64,000 bases of DNA from Vibrio toranzoniae (GTDB lineage Bacteria > Pseudomonadota > Gammaproteobacteria > Enterobacterales > Vibrionaceae): assembly GCF_024347655.1 (NCBI RefSeq), contig NZ_AP025514.1, positions 2,542,001-2,606,000 on the forward strand, given 5' to 3'. This document shows, in pieces, positions 1 through 7,168 of this stretch (position 1 is its first letter; each line of letters begins with the position of its first letter). A model generated the notes under the pieces. The model did not search any database, was not told where the DNA came from, and worked only from the letters and a program-made list of their open reading frames with translations. The position numbers and the translations under genes are program-made.

Positions 1-295
1 CGCCTTGTAAAAAACTAACGCCAGCAATCGGATCCATTGGTAACAAGTCGCACGCAATGATTTGTCCGTTGTCTCCAACAATCTTAGCAGCATATTGAGA
101 CCAACCGCCAGGTGCAGCCCCCAAATCCACAATAGTCATCCCCGGAGACATCAATTTATCTTTCGTCTGAATCTCTTCCATTTTGAAATAAGCACGCGAG
201 CGATAACCTTTTTTTCTTGCTTCGTTTGCGTACTTGTCGTCGAAGTGTTCCTTCAACCAACGGCCTGAACTGGCCGAGTGTTTCTGTTTGCTCAT
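1..295 (-). CDS. rlmE: 23S rRNA 2'-O-methyltransferase RlmE (partial, N-terminal part)
   Basis: Only the first 98 codons lie in the window; the gene runs off the left edge. RlmE (FtsJ/RrmJ) methylates the 2'-O of U2552 in the 23S rRNA A-loop, late in 50S assembly, using S-adenosylmethionine. The translation from the ATG at 295 begins [17 protein letters not shown] and contains YRSRAYFK, whose lysine belongs to the family's catalytic tetrad, and [12 protein letters not shown], the SAM-binding motif I of the Rossmann fold. It is divergent from yhbY, as in other gammaproteobacteria, where ftsH usually follows downstream. The identification is firm; the C-terminal half cannot be checked. Confidence 0.95.
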   Translation of the reverse strand, partial: MSKQKHSASSGRWLKEHFDDKYANEARKKGYRSRAYFKMEEIQTKDKLMSPGMTIVDLGAAPGGWSQYAAKIVGDNGQIIACDLLPMDPIAGVSFLQG

Positions 296-409
296 TGGAT
301 ACCTAAATTGGAGGAAAGTACTAATTGCTGAATAAATTATAGTCTTCAGCTTTAGATGGCGTTAAAATAGGTTTTTTCAACCCTAATAGTAAAGAAAATT
401 GGCCGCGTA

Positions 410-706
410 ATGAACCTAAGTACCAAACAAAAGCAGCATCTAAAGGGCCTAGCTCACAGTTTAAAACCTGTTGTGCTAATGGGCGCAAATGGACTTACTG
501 AAGCTGTTCTAGCGGAAATCGAATTAGCTCTAGACCACCACGAACTGATCAAAATTAAAGTTGCATCAGAAGACCGTGAGACTAAGCAACTGATTATCGA
601 CGCCATTGTACGTGAATCTAAAGCAGAGAAAGTACAGACTATCGGTAAAGTTCTAGTACTGTTCCGTCAGTCAGAAGCACGTAAAATCGAGATTCCACGT
701 AAATAA
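410..706 (+). CDS. yhbY: Ribosome assembly RNA-binding protein YhbY (CRM domain)
   Basis: A 98-residue single CRM-domain protein, the usual length of the family. CRM domains bind structured RNA; bacterial YhbY associates with pre-50S particles. The diagnostic GxxG loop is visible as G25-A-N-G28, followed by the predicted alpha-beta-alpha-beta pattern. It is divergent from rlmE, another 50S maturation factor, and convergent with greA, with a shared terminator at 783-809. The start at 410 gives the canonical N-terminus MNLSTKQKQHLKGLAH. Exact molecular role in assembly remains loosely defined for the family. Confidence 0.95.
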   Translation: MNLSTKQKQHLKGLAHSLKPVVLMGANGLTEAVLAEIELALDHHELIKIKVASEDRETKQLIIDAIVRESKAEKVQTIGKVLVLFRQSEARKIEIPRK

Positions 707-782
707 GTTAGCTATATAATAGTAAGCTAGCATCACAAAGAGGGAGCTACAGCTCTTATCTTATAGTGTAGCGTGAGAAACG

Positions 783-809
783 AAAAAGGTCGCATTTAGC
801 GACCTTTTT
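783..809. terminator. Bidirectional terminator between yhbY and greA
   Basis: The stem AAAAAGGTCGC (783-793) pairs with GCGACCTTTTT (799-809) around a 5-nt loop. It has A-runs on one side and T-runs on the other, so it can terminate both yhbY (+) and greA (-). Confidence 0.9.
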
Positions 810-835
810 ACCTATCAGAAACAAAGAAAATTCAA

Positions 836-1309
836 TTAGATATATTCTACTTTGTCTATTTCGTAATCTTTATCACCGCCAGGAGTCGAAATCATCACTT
901 CGTCGCCTTCCATCTTACCGATAAGACCACGAGCAATTGGTGATTTCACTGAAATACGCCCCGTTTTGATATCGGCTTCGTCTTCAGAAACGATCTGGTA
1001 ACGATACTCTTCATCTGTATCCACATCGATCAAAGTCACAGTAGTACCAAAGATAATCTTACCTGTGTTATCCATCTGAGTGACATCAATGATCTGAGCC
1101 AGCGATAGCTTGTATTCGATATCTCGAATCTGAGCTTCACATATTCCTTGCTCTTCACGAGCTGCGTGGTATTCAGCATTCTCTTTCAAGTCACCTAATT
1201 CACGAGCTTCACCAATAGCAGCTGAGATAGCAGGGCGTAGCTTAAGTAGGCGATCTAATTCGTCACGTAGCTGTTGTGCGCCACGTACTGTCATTGGAAC
1301 GTTTTCCAT
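836..1309 (-). CDS. greA: Transcription elongation factor GreA
   Basis: A 157-residue protein that enters the RNA polymerase secondary channel and stimulates cleavage of backtracked RNA. The N-terminal coiled coil (about 1-75) carries the acidic tip in [17 protein letters not shown], here D40 and E43, which align with the catalytic D41/E44 of E. coli GreA. The C-terminal FKBP-like domain (about 80-157) includes [16 protein letters not shown]. The start at 1309 follows an AGAGG ribosome binding site and gives [18 protein letters not shown], the family N-terminus. The leader has two hairpins (1323-1340 and 1351-1374). The porin gene lies upstream in the opposite direction. Confidence 0.97.
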   Translation of the reverse strand: MENVPMTVRGAQQLRDELDRLLKLRPAISAAIGEARELGDLKENAEYHAAREEQGICEAQIRDIEYKLSLAQIIDVTQMDNTGKIIFGTTVTLIDVDTDEEYRYQIVSEDEADIKTGRISVKSPIARGLIGKMEGDEVMISTPGGDKDYEIDKVEYI

Positions 1310-1322
1310 TTTTTACCTCTAT

Positions 1323-1374
1323 GCCAAAGCTTTCTTTGGCCAACATAAATCCACCCAACGTATTTATTGGGTGG
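1323..1374 (-). promoter_or_regulatory. Two hairpins in the greA 5' leader
   Basis: Read on the minus strand, CCACCCAA (1374-1367) pairs with TTGGGTGG (1358-1351). A second perfect 7-bp stem follows, GCCAAAG (1340-1334) with CTTTGGC (1329-1323) around a 4-nt loop. This second stem ends a few bases before the AGAGG ribosome binding site. E. coli greA is known to have an attenuated leader producing GraL RNAs; similarity of arrangement, not of sequence, is what is seen here. Regulation is inferred. Confidence 0.5.
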
Positions 1375-1823
1375 TAGAAACAAAACGATATGGCTTAGTG
1401 TAAACAAACTTGATAGCTAAATCATCTTTATTCAACTTTGCATTATAAAAGCTTTACCTAAGTCTAAATTACAGGCATCACAAAAATCAATACTAATCTC
1501 CCGACCAACAAATCGGAGATGAAATACCTAAAAATAACAAAAACAAACCAAATAAACACAGATCACACTTAAACTAAAATTATTTTAAAACAACAAGTTA
1601 AATAACAAAAAAACAATAAAACAGCGTTCAGTATTTTTATTGATATCATTTTACTAACGAAGCATTGAACTTTAAGGGTAAAAAGAACCCCATGAATTGC
1701 TCTAGCAAGTTTTGCACTTTTGCTCTAAGCATGATTATGAAGCTTGATTAATACGAGCAATACACAAAAAGGATTCAAATCCTTGATAAATACCTTTATG
1801 GACAGTAATTAGGAATTAATAAC
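1375..1823 (+). promoter_or_regulatory. AT-rich porin promoter/leader region
   Basis: About 450 bases with no gene between the greA leader and the porin. The part from roughly 1500 to 1650 is strongly A/T-rich with many A-tracts and TTTTA/TAAAA words. This is the sort of region that the membrane regulator ToxR (and H-NS) contacts at ompU in V. cholerae. I cannot place a precise ToxR site or the transcription start. A small imperfect GGGT/ACCC hairpin sits at about 1676-1690. The porin ribosome binding site is AGGA shortly before the ATG at 1824. Confidence 0.45.
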
Positions 1824-2828
1824 ATGAATAACAAGACTCTGATCGCTCTAGCAGTAGCAGCAACAGTATCAGCCGGCGCAAATGCAGCAAACGTATACAG
1901 CCAAGATGGCACAGAACTAAACGTTGGTGGTCGCGCGGAATTCCGTGGTGATTTCATTGGTAACGGCGGAGAAGAAATTGAAGGCACAATGGCTAACAAC
2001 AGCCGTTTCCGTCTTAACGTTGGTGGTACTACAGAAATCAATGAATCACTAAGCGGCTTTGGTTTTTACGAAGCAGAGCAAACAGTAAACTCTTCTAGCG
2101 ACAATGATGCGAATTCTGACTTCAAACAACGTTACATGTTCGCAGGTCTTCAAGGTAACTTCGGCGCAGTATCATTCGGTCGTCAAGATACAGCGGCAGT
2201 ACAAATCTCTCAAATGTCTGACGTAACGACATTTACTGGTGCTCAAAAAGAATTCATCAGCGCTGGTAACGAGCAAATCAACAACACAATCCTTTACACT
2301 GGTAACTTTGTTGATGCTCTAACAGTAAAAGCAAGTTTAGTTGCGGGTGAAGAAAAAGACACTGACGCTTACGGTGTTTCTGGTATCTACACTCTACCAA
2401 TGGGGCTAGGCTTCGGTCTTGGTTACTCTGCTGGAGACAATGGCGAAGGCAACGGTTCTGGCGACGCTATCATCGCAGGTGTAAACTACACTCTTGATTC
2501 TCTATACTTGGCGGGTACATACACTACTGGCGAAGCAGACGATAAAGACAAATCAGATTTCAACGGTATGGAATTCTCTGCAGTATACGGCTTTGGTAAC
2601 GGCTTCTCTTTAATGGGTGCTTACCAAAAAACGGATCTAAAAATTAATGGTACTAAAGAAGATCAAAGCGATTTCTTCGAAGTTACTGGTGACTACCGCT
2701 TCAACAAAAACATTAACGCTTATGTTGCTTACCAATTAAATAACCTAGATAGCCAATACTCTCAGATTGCTGGCAAGAAAATCGAAGGCGAAGATACTCT
2801 ACGTCTAGGTCTAAAATACGCATTCTAA
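1824..2828 (+). CDS. ompU: OmpU-type general porin
   Basis: A 334-residue outer-membrane porin. Residues 1-21 form a signal peptide (MNNKTLIALAVAATVSAGANA, cleaved before ANVYSQDG). The mature part has the Gram-negative porin pattern: alternating short beta-strands, Gly/Asn/Asp-rich loops, a loop-3-like segment after FGRQDTA, and a C-terminal strand ending in Phe (LRLGLKYAF), the BAM recognition signal. Trimeric, about 16 strands by family analogy. The symbol rests on locus: in V. cholerae ompU sits between greA and dacB exactly as here. Codon use is strongly biased, as expected for an abundant protein. Another OmpU/OmpC-type paralogue cannot be excluded by sequence alone. Confidence 0.85.
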   Translation: MNNKTLIALAVAATVSAGANAANVYSQDGTELNVGGRAEFRGDFIGNGGEEIEGTMANNSRFRLNVGGTTEINESLSGFGFYEAEQTVNSSSDNDANSDFKQRYMFAGLQGNFGAVSFGRQDTAAVQISQMSDVTTFTGAQKEFISAGNEQINNTILYTGNFVDALTVKASLVAGEEKDTDAYGVSGIYTLPMGLGFGLGYSAGDNGEGNGSGDAIIAGVNYTLDSLYLAGTYTTGEADDKDKSDFNGMEFSAVYGFGNGFSLMGAYQKTDLKINGTKEDQSDFFEVTGDYRFNKNINAYVAYQLNNLDSQYSQIAGKKIEGEDTLRLGLKYAF

Positions 2829-2865
2829 TGTGTTAACAAACACTCTGTTTGTTATATAAAAAACC

Positions 2866-2896
2866 AAAGGTCTAGCAAAAATGCTAGACCTTTTTT
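2866..2896 (+). terminator. Porin gene terminator
   Basis: Perfect 12-bp stem AAAGGTCTAGCA (2866-2877) / TGCTAGACCTTT (2882-2893), with a 4-nt loop, followed by a T-run. A strong intrinsic terminator. Confidence 0.92.
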
Positions 2897-3041
2897 ATAC
2901 CTCACCAAATTCACCACCTTTAAAGCACGCAGCCAAAGTAATTCCACCTTTACATTGAAATTTCACCCACATACGTGACCTTTGAGCCTCACTACGATAA
3001 CTTAGCAATAGTTTTAGAACGGTTCTCATATTGGAATAAAA

Positions 3042-4466
3042 ATGACCAGGTTTTATATACTTATCGTATCCTTACTATCGTGCTCTGCATTTGCCTACGC
3101 TCCTTTAAATAAACTGCCCGATGGCAGTAGCACAAGTTTAATCTTAGGATCTCTAAGTGGCGATTTAAATGAAATGGATATCGACAGTGGTGGCTTTTAT
3201 CCACCAGCTAGCACTTTAAAACTGGTCACGGCTTTGGCGGCTAAATTAGAATTAGGGGATGACTTTCACTATACGACTAGCATTGCTCGTTCTAGTAAGG
3301 ATGCTGTGATCTCATTTAGCGGAGACCCAACACTACAGCGAGACGATCTAAAAAACCTGTTAGCTCAATACGCTAAATCGCATTCTAAAAGCATCAAAGG
3401 TAATCTATACCTCGATAATTCAGCTTATACTGGCTATCAACGAGCGGTTGGTTGGCCTTGGGACATTCTAGGCGTTTGTTACAGCGCGCCTTCTAGTGCA
3501 ATGACGTTAGACAGCAACTGCGCACAAGCCTCTATTTATACGAAAGATAACGGTACCACACGAGTATATATCCCAGCTCATTATCCGATAGACGTGACAA
3601 CCACCGCAGCCACCGTAACTCGCTCAGGGCAGAAGGCCACACAATGCGACTTAGAGCTCATTACTACTCTAAACAACACTTACAAGCTTTCTGGTTGCTT
3701 GGTTGAACGTAAGAAGCCATTACCACTCAAGTTCGCGATTCAAAACCCAGAACTTTACACCTATCAAGTCGTCACTTCGCTTCTTAAAGAGCTGAAAATC
3801 CAAGTTAAAGGCGACGTAGTTGTTGGTAAAAAAGCTAAAGTAAACAAAACCATATTAGTCGCGAGTCACCGTTCTGAAAAACTTCCAGAACTGCTCGATA
3901 CCATGCTGAAAAAATCAGACAACCTTATCGCAGACAACCTAACCAAAACGCTTGGTGCAACGTTTTATGTCCAGCCCGGTAGCTTTAATAATGGTACTGA
4001 AGCAATAAAACAGATATTGCAGACCAAGGCCAACATTGACCTAAGCAAAGCGCAGTTGGTCGATGGCTCAGGGTTATCGAGGAATAATCGCATGACCTCA
4101 CAAACCATGGCTCAGGTTCTGCGTTACATCTGGGATAATGACCAACAGCTCAACCTCATTGAGGCAATGCCTACATCGGGCACAGATGGAACGCTCAAAT
4201 ACCGTCAAAGCATGAGAAAAGCACCAATCCAAGGTAATATTATTGCGAAAAGTGGGTCTTTGTACGGCAGCTATAACATGGCAGGTTTTGGTTTAGATAA
4301 AGTGGGAAATCCAAATTCGATTTTCGTGCAGTTTGTACGTGATTACTTCCCTGAAGAGCAAGATCCAGACAAACCAGTCGAGGCACCAATCACCCTGTTT
4401 GAACGTGCTTTCTACAAAGATGTGGTCAAATTCAGTCAACACAGAGTAAATCTAAGTAGTGATTAG
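3042..4466 (+). CDS. dacB: D-Ala-D-Ala carboxypeptidase/endopeptidase PBP4 (DacB)
   Basis: A periplasmic class C penicillin-binding protein (S13 family) of 474 residues that trims pentapeptides and cuts peptide crosslinks in peptidoglycan. A signal peptide is visible at 1-18. The three active-site motifs are present: S57-T-L-K60, S292-D-N294 and K403-S-G405. The long insertion between the first and second motifs is typical of PBP4. It sits between the porin and mgtE, as in other vibrios, and has its own promoter region after the porin terminator. The C-terminal tail after about 445 is less conserved in appearance. Confidence 0.94.
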   Translation: MTRFYILIVSLLSCSAFAYAPLNKLPDGSSTSLILGSLSGDLNEMDIDSGGFYPPASTLKLVTALAAKLELGDDFHYTTSIARSSKDAVISFSGDPTLQRDDLKNLLAQYAKSHSKSIKGNLYLDNSAYTGYQRAVGWPWDILGVCYSAPSSAMTLDSNCAQASIYTKDNGTTRVYIPAHYPIDVTTTAATVTRSGQKATQCDLELITTLNNTYKLSGCLVERKKPLPLKFAIQNPELYTYQVVTSLLKELKIQVKGDVVVGKKAKVNKTILVASHRSEKLPELLDTMLKKSDNLIADNLTKTLGATFYVQPGSFNNGTEAIKQILQTKANIDLSKAQLVDGSGLSRNNRMTSQTMAQVLRYIWDNDQQLNLIEAMPTSGTDGTLKYRQSMRKAPIQGNIIAKSGSLYGSYNMAGFGLDKVGNPNSIFVQFVRDYFPEEQDPDKPVEAPITLFERAFYKDVVKFSQHRVNLSSD

Positions 4467-4494
4467 CTTGTGGTAAGCCGCTAATTGCAGAATA

Positions 4495-4533
4495 AAAATG
4501 ACGCTGAGGTTCTTAAATATTCAGCGTCATTTT
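4495..4533. terminator. Bidirectional terminator between dacB and mgtE
   Basis: Perfect 13-bp stem AAAATGACGCTGA (4495-4507) / TCAGCGTCATTTT (4521-4533), with A and T runs flanking both sides. It serves the convergent dacB (+) and mgtE (-). Confidence 0.9.
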
Positions 4534-4578
4534 GTTTCGAAGATGTTTTTTTGTTTCCAGAATCTTTATTTAAAGGCG

Positions 4579-5427
4579 TTAAGCAATGCCCAAGAATGAG
4601 TTCACGACCGTAAAATAAATCCACATCCCCGAAATATCGACTATCGAAGCTAAAACAGGGCTTACTAACACTGCAGGATCAAGCTTAAACAGCCTTGCTA
4701 CGATCGGTAACCCAGCTCCTAATACTGTTGATATCGTCACCTGAATAAATAACGCCACCGCAATCGCAAAAGCAATCATATTGATGTCGTACTCCCCTGT
4801 TGACTGGTTATCACTAAACAATAAGATACGACCGATCATCACCACAGCTATAGCAAAAGCTAAGCAAATGGCGACTCTAAACTCCTTCCATAAAACTTGA
4901 GCCCATTGGCGCTTCTTCATCTCACCGGTGGCTAAGGCTCTGATCACCAGAGTCGCAGCTTGGGTGCCCGTGTTACCACCCGCAGCGGCTATAACAGGCA
5001 TATAGATCGCCAGCAGTACCAATTGGCTCAGGATATCTTCATATTGAGCAATGATAAGTCCAGAAACAATACCAAGTAACGCTAAGGCGATAATCCAACC
5101 GATACGCTGCCTAACGTGGCTCATAACCCCCGTTGAAAGGTAACCCTGCTGAGGCTCAACCTCTGAATAGATCAACCCTAGTTGGTGAGCTAAATGTCGA
5201 GAACGCTTCTCAAAGCCTTGCTCCTCTAAACCACTAAGTAAGGCCTGAATCGCACTGAGAGAACATTGTCCAAGTACTAACACCGCATCCTCAAGTGGCA
5301 TACGGTTCAAAAGGTTAATTTGTTGCTCACGTCCGTATTGCTGAAATGCATTAGATACAGCTCGGATGTCTTGCTCTGAATACAGAGCTTCAATAGATAA
5401 AAAAGTGTTGTTCATTACCGTCATGAC
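4579..5427 (-). CDS. mgtE: MgtE-family magnesium channel, short form without CBS domains
   Basis: A 282-residue inner-membrane protein of the MgtE family, which forms homodimeric Mg2+ channels. A short cytosolic N-terminal part (about 1-95) carries remnants of the MgtE_N superhelix. No pair of CBS domains follows; the sequence goes straight into about five membrane helices. The core includes the family motif PVIAAAGGNTGTQAATLVIRAL and the terminal DPAVLVSPVLASIVDISG segment, whose Asp lines the pore. The start at 5427 is preferred over an ATG at 5445 because GGGAGA lies 7 nt before it. The long leader (5428 to about 5730) carries a leader peptide, a C-rich tract and repeats, suggesting Mg2+-responsive control. 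Cobalt or other divalent cation transport is possible. Confidence 0.85.
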   Translation of the reverse strand, partial: VMTVMNNTFLSIEALYSEQDIRAVSNAFQQYGREQQINLLNRMPLEDAVLVLGQCSLSAIQALLSGLEEQGFEKRSRHLAHQLGLIYSEVEPQQGYLSTGVMSHVRQRIGWIIALALLGIVSGLIIAQYEDILSQLVLLAIYMPVIAAAGGNTGTQAATLVIRALATGEMKKRQWAQVLWKEFRVAICLAFAIAVVMIGRILLFSDNQSTGEYDINMIAFAIAVALFIQVTISTVLGAGLPIVARLFKLDPAVLVSPVLASIVDISGMWIYFTVVNSFLGIA

Positions 5428-5460
5428 GAATCTCCCGATTGGCAAAGGTAACGACCATCA

Positions 5461-5566
5461 AAACAAATAGCCTACAGCTAGTACACCAAGAGCATACCGC
5501 TAGGCGCACCAAGAGCTTAACGCTAGGCGCACCAAGAGCTTAACGCACAGATGTGTCTATTTGTTA
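5461..5566 (-). repeat. Three 22-23-nt tandem repeats closed by a stem, mgtE 5' UTR
   Basis: On the + strand the units are 5478-5499 (diverged), 5500-5522 and 5523-5545; the last two are identical 23-mers starting CTAGGCGCACCAAGAGCTTA. The array is flanked by AACAAATAG (5462-5470) and CTATTTGTT (5557-5565), which are perfect complements and can close the array as one long-range stem in the mRNA, about 35 nt before the mgtE start. Confidence 0.85.
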
Positions 5567-5610
5567 GAATCTAGAGTGTGGAAAAGAATTAGAGGGGGGA
5601 AACAAAGATA
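5550..5610 (-). promoter_or_regulatory. C-rich, G-poor stretch in the mgtE leader (candidate Rho utilisation site)
   Basis: In the mRNA sense this 61-nt stretch has 19 C and only 3 G, includes a run of six C, and has no evident secondary structure. That composition is the known signature of Rho loading sites. It follows the leader peptide and a CCTGCCG/CGGTAGG hairpin (5628-5612). Function is inferred. Confidence 0.5.
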
Positions 5611-5637
5611 CCCTACCGGAACGGCAGGACAATAGAT

Positions 5638-5692
5638 CAATACCGAGTCAGGTTATTCTTCTCCATTCAAACTAGGAGGATGGTCGGTATTG
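5638..5692 (-). promoter_or_regulatory. Stem overlapping the mgtE leader-peptide codons
   Basis: CAATACCGA (5692-5684 on the minus strand) is a perfect 9-bp complement of TCGGTATTG (5646-5638). The left arm covers codons 2-5 of the leader ORF and the right arm lies just beyond its stop. A ribosome translating the leader would therefore prevent the stem. An inner CTCC/GGAG pairing is also possible. Confidence 0.6.
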
Positions 5693-5697
5693 TTCAT
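5653..5697 (-). CDS. Putative mgtE leader peptide (14 aa)
   Basis: ATG at 5697 is preceded by a good ribosome binding site (TCTGGAG, 8 nt spacing) and opens a 14-codon ORF, MNNTDHPPSLNGEE, ending in TAA. It contains an acidic residue followed by a Pro-Pro pair and ends Glu-Glu. Runs of acidic residues and prolines are known to destabilise ribosomes at low Mg2+ in the enterobacterial MgtL leader of mgtA. There is no sequence homology to MgtL; the analogy rests on composition, size and position upstream of a magnesium transporter. It is too short for normal gene finders. An extended -10 (TGCTACACT, 5745-5737) would start transcription near 5730. Confidence 0.6.
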   Translation of the reverse strand: MNNTDHPPSLNGEE

Positions 5698-5736
5698 AAA
5701 AATCTCCAGAATTACTGCCAATTTGACAGCGCGCGC

Positions 5737-5745
5737 AGTGTAGCA
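5737..5745 (-). promoter_or_regulatory. Candidate extended -10 of the mgtE promoter
   Basis: TGCTACACT on the minus strand matches an extended -10 element. The TTGACA at 5768-5763 is 20 nt or more away, too far for a normal -35. Tentative. Confidence 0.35.
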
Positions 5746-5800
5746 GCTCACGTTCAAAAACTTTGTCAAATTTCGGTCAATAGTTCTTATTTTGAGGGGA

Positions 5801-5828
5801 ATAAAAAAGGCATCCATAGATGCCTTTT
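5801..5828 (-). terminator. tyrS terminator
   Basis: Ten-base-pair stem AAAAGGCATC (5805-5814) / GATGCCTTTT (5819-5828) with a 4-nt loop. In the minus direction it is followed by T-runs, just downstream of the tyrS stop at 5852. Confidence 0.9.
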
Positions 5829-5851
5829 CGATAAATCATCGAGCCTTAATA

Positions 5852-7039
5852 TTACTTGATAGTAATACGAGCAAATTTACGCTTACCAACTTGGTAAACG
5901 GCGGTACCTGCTTCCGGTATAAATTTGCTATCTTCAATCTTTTCGCCTTCAAGCTTAGCTGCGCCTTGCTTAATCATACGCATCGCATCAGAAGTCGAGT
6001 TTACTAGGCCCGCTTCTTTTAGAACGTTAGCAATGGGTAGGCCTGCTTCGAATTCGAATTCAGGCATATCATCTGGTACTTGGTTCTTCGCAAAACGATT
6101 AACGAATTCTTGTTCAGCCGCTTCTGCGTCCGCTTCACTGTGGAAACGAGCAATGATCTCTTTAGCTAAAAGAACTTTCACGTCACGCGGGTTTTTACCT
6201 GCATCAACGCCAGCTTTTAGTTCCGCAACGTCTTCAAGTGGACGGAAAGATAGTAGCTCGTAGTAGCTCCACATTAGATCGTCAGAGATCGACATGATCT
6301 TACCGAACATCTCGCTTGGTGCTTCGCTGATACCAATGTAATTGTGCGCAGACTTAGACATCTTCTTAACACCGTCTAGACCAACCAACAGTGGCATCAT
6401 CAATACTGTTTGTGGTTTTTGACCTGCCGCTTTTTGCAGTTCACGACCCATTAGAAGGTTAAACTTTTGGTCAGTACCGCCAAGTTCAACATCACTCTCT
6501 AGTGCAACAGAGTCGTGACCTTGTAGAAGTGGGTACATGAATTCGTGGATTGCGATCGGTTGACTACCAGCATAACGCTTTTTAAAGTCATCACGCTCAA
6601 GCATACGAGCAACGGTTTGGTTAGAAGCAAGACGAATCATACCTTCAGCACCAAGCTCAGATAACCACTCAGAGTTGAAACGAATTTGTGTTTTCGCAGG
6701 ATCTAGAATCTTGAATACTTGCTCTTTGTAAGTTTCAGCATTCTTCAATACGTCTTCACGGCTTAGCGGTGGACGAGTGGAGTTCTTACCTGATGGGTCA
6801 CCAACCATTGCAGTAAAATCACCAATAAGGAATGTCACTTCATGACCAAGCTCTTGGAAAGCACGAAGCTTGTTAAAGATAACCGTATGGCCTAAGTGGA
6901 TATCTGGAGCAGTTGGATCGGCACCCAGCTTAATGCGTAAAGGACGACCTTCTTTTAACTTCGCTATCAGTTCGTCTTCTGGAATTAGTTCTTCTACGCC
7001 ACGTTTGATCTCGGCTAGTGCAGCTTCAATACTCGCCAT
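5852..7039 (-). CDS. tyrS: Tyrosyl-tRNA synthetase
   Basis: A 395-residue class I aminoacyl-tRNA synthetase charging tRNA-Tyr. The ATP-binding HIGH-type signature appears as [10 protein letters not shown] near residue 45-52 and the KMSKS loop as KKMSKSAHN near 230. The C-terminal S4-like RNA-binding domain (about 330-395) contains [19 protein letters not shown]. The length and motif spacing fit the TyrZ-type subgroup rather than the E. coli TyrS type; many vibrios carry one or both. The start gives [20 protein letters not shown]. It is divergent from the M23 endopeptidase and upstream of mgtE, from which a terminator separates it. Confidence 0.95.
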   Translation of the reverse strand: MASIEAALAEIKRGVEELIPEDELIAKLKEGRPLRIKLGADPTAPDIHLGHTVIFNKLRAFQELGHEVTFLIGDFTAMVGDPSGKNSTRPPLSREDVLKNAETYKEQVFKILDPAKTQIRFNSEWLSELGAEGMIRLASNQTVARMLERDDFKKRYAGSQPIAIHEFMYPLLQGHDSVALESDVELGGTDQKFNLLMGRELQKAAGQKPQTVLMMPLLVGLDGVKKMSKSAHNYIGISEAPSEMFGKIMSISDDLMWSYYELLSFRPLEDVAELKAGVDAGKNPRDVKVLLAKEIIARFHSEADAEAAEQEFVNRFAKNQVPDDMPEFEFEAGLPIANVLKEAGLVNSTSDAMRMIKQGAAKLEGEKIEDSKFIPEAGTAVYQVGKRKFARITIK

Positions 7040-7168
7040 TCTTGTTCACTCCCACAGATTTGGCAAAAATATAATAATTAGACATCTTACTTGAATAGCG
7101 ATGTATTTTGAAACCAGTTACACTATTCCATCGTCGATTTTCATCATATTTACAAAACGAACCGGAAC

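Noticed and set aside
1660..1800. A possible small RNA upstream of the porin
   Set aside because: Only a 4-bp hairpin and no terminator before the porin start; it is better read as the porin 5' leader.
5461..5545. The mgtE leader repeats as a short CRISPR-like array
   Set aside because: The units are directly adjacent, with no spacers, and lie inside a transcribed leader.
5428..5750. A classical M-box or ykoY-type metal riboswitch in the mgtE leader
   Set aside because: I could not find the conserved core sequences of those classes; the visible pairing fits a leader-peptide arrangement better.
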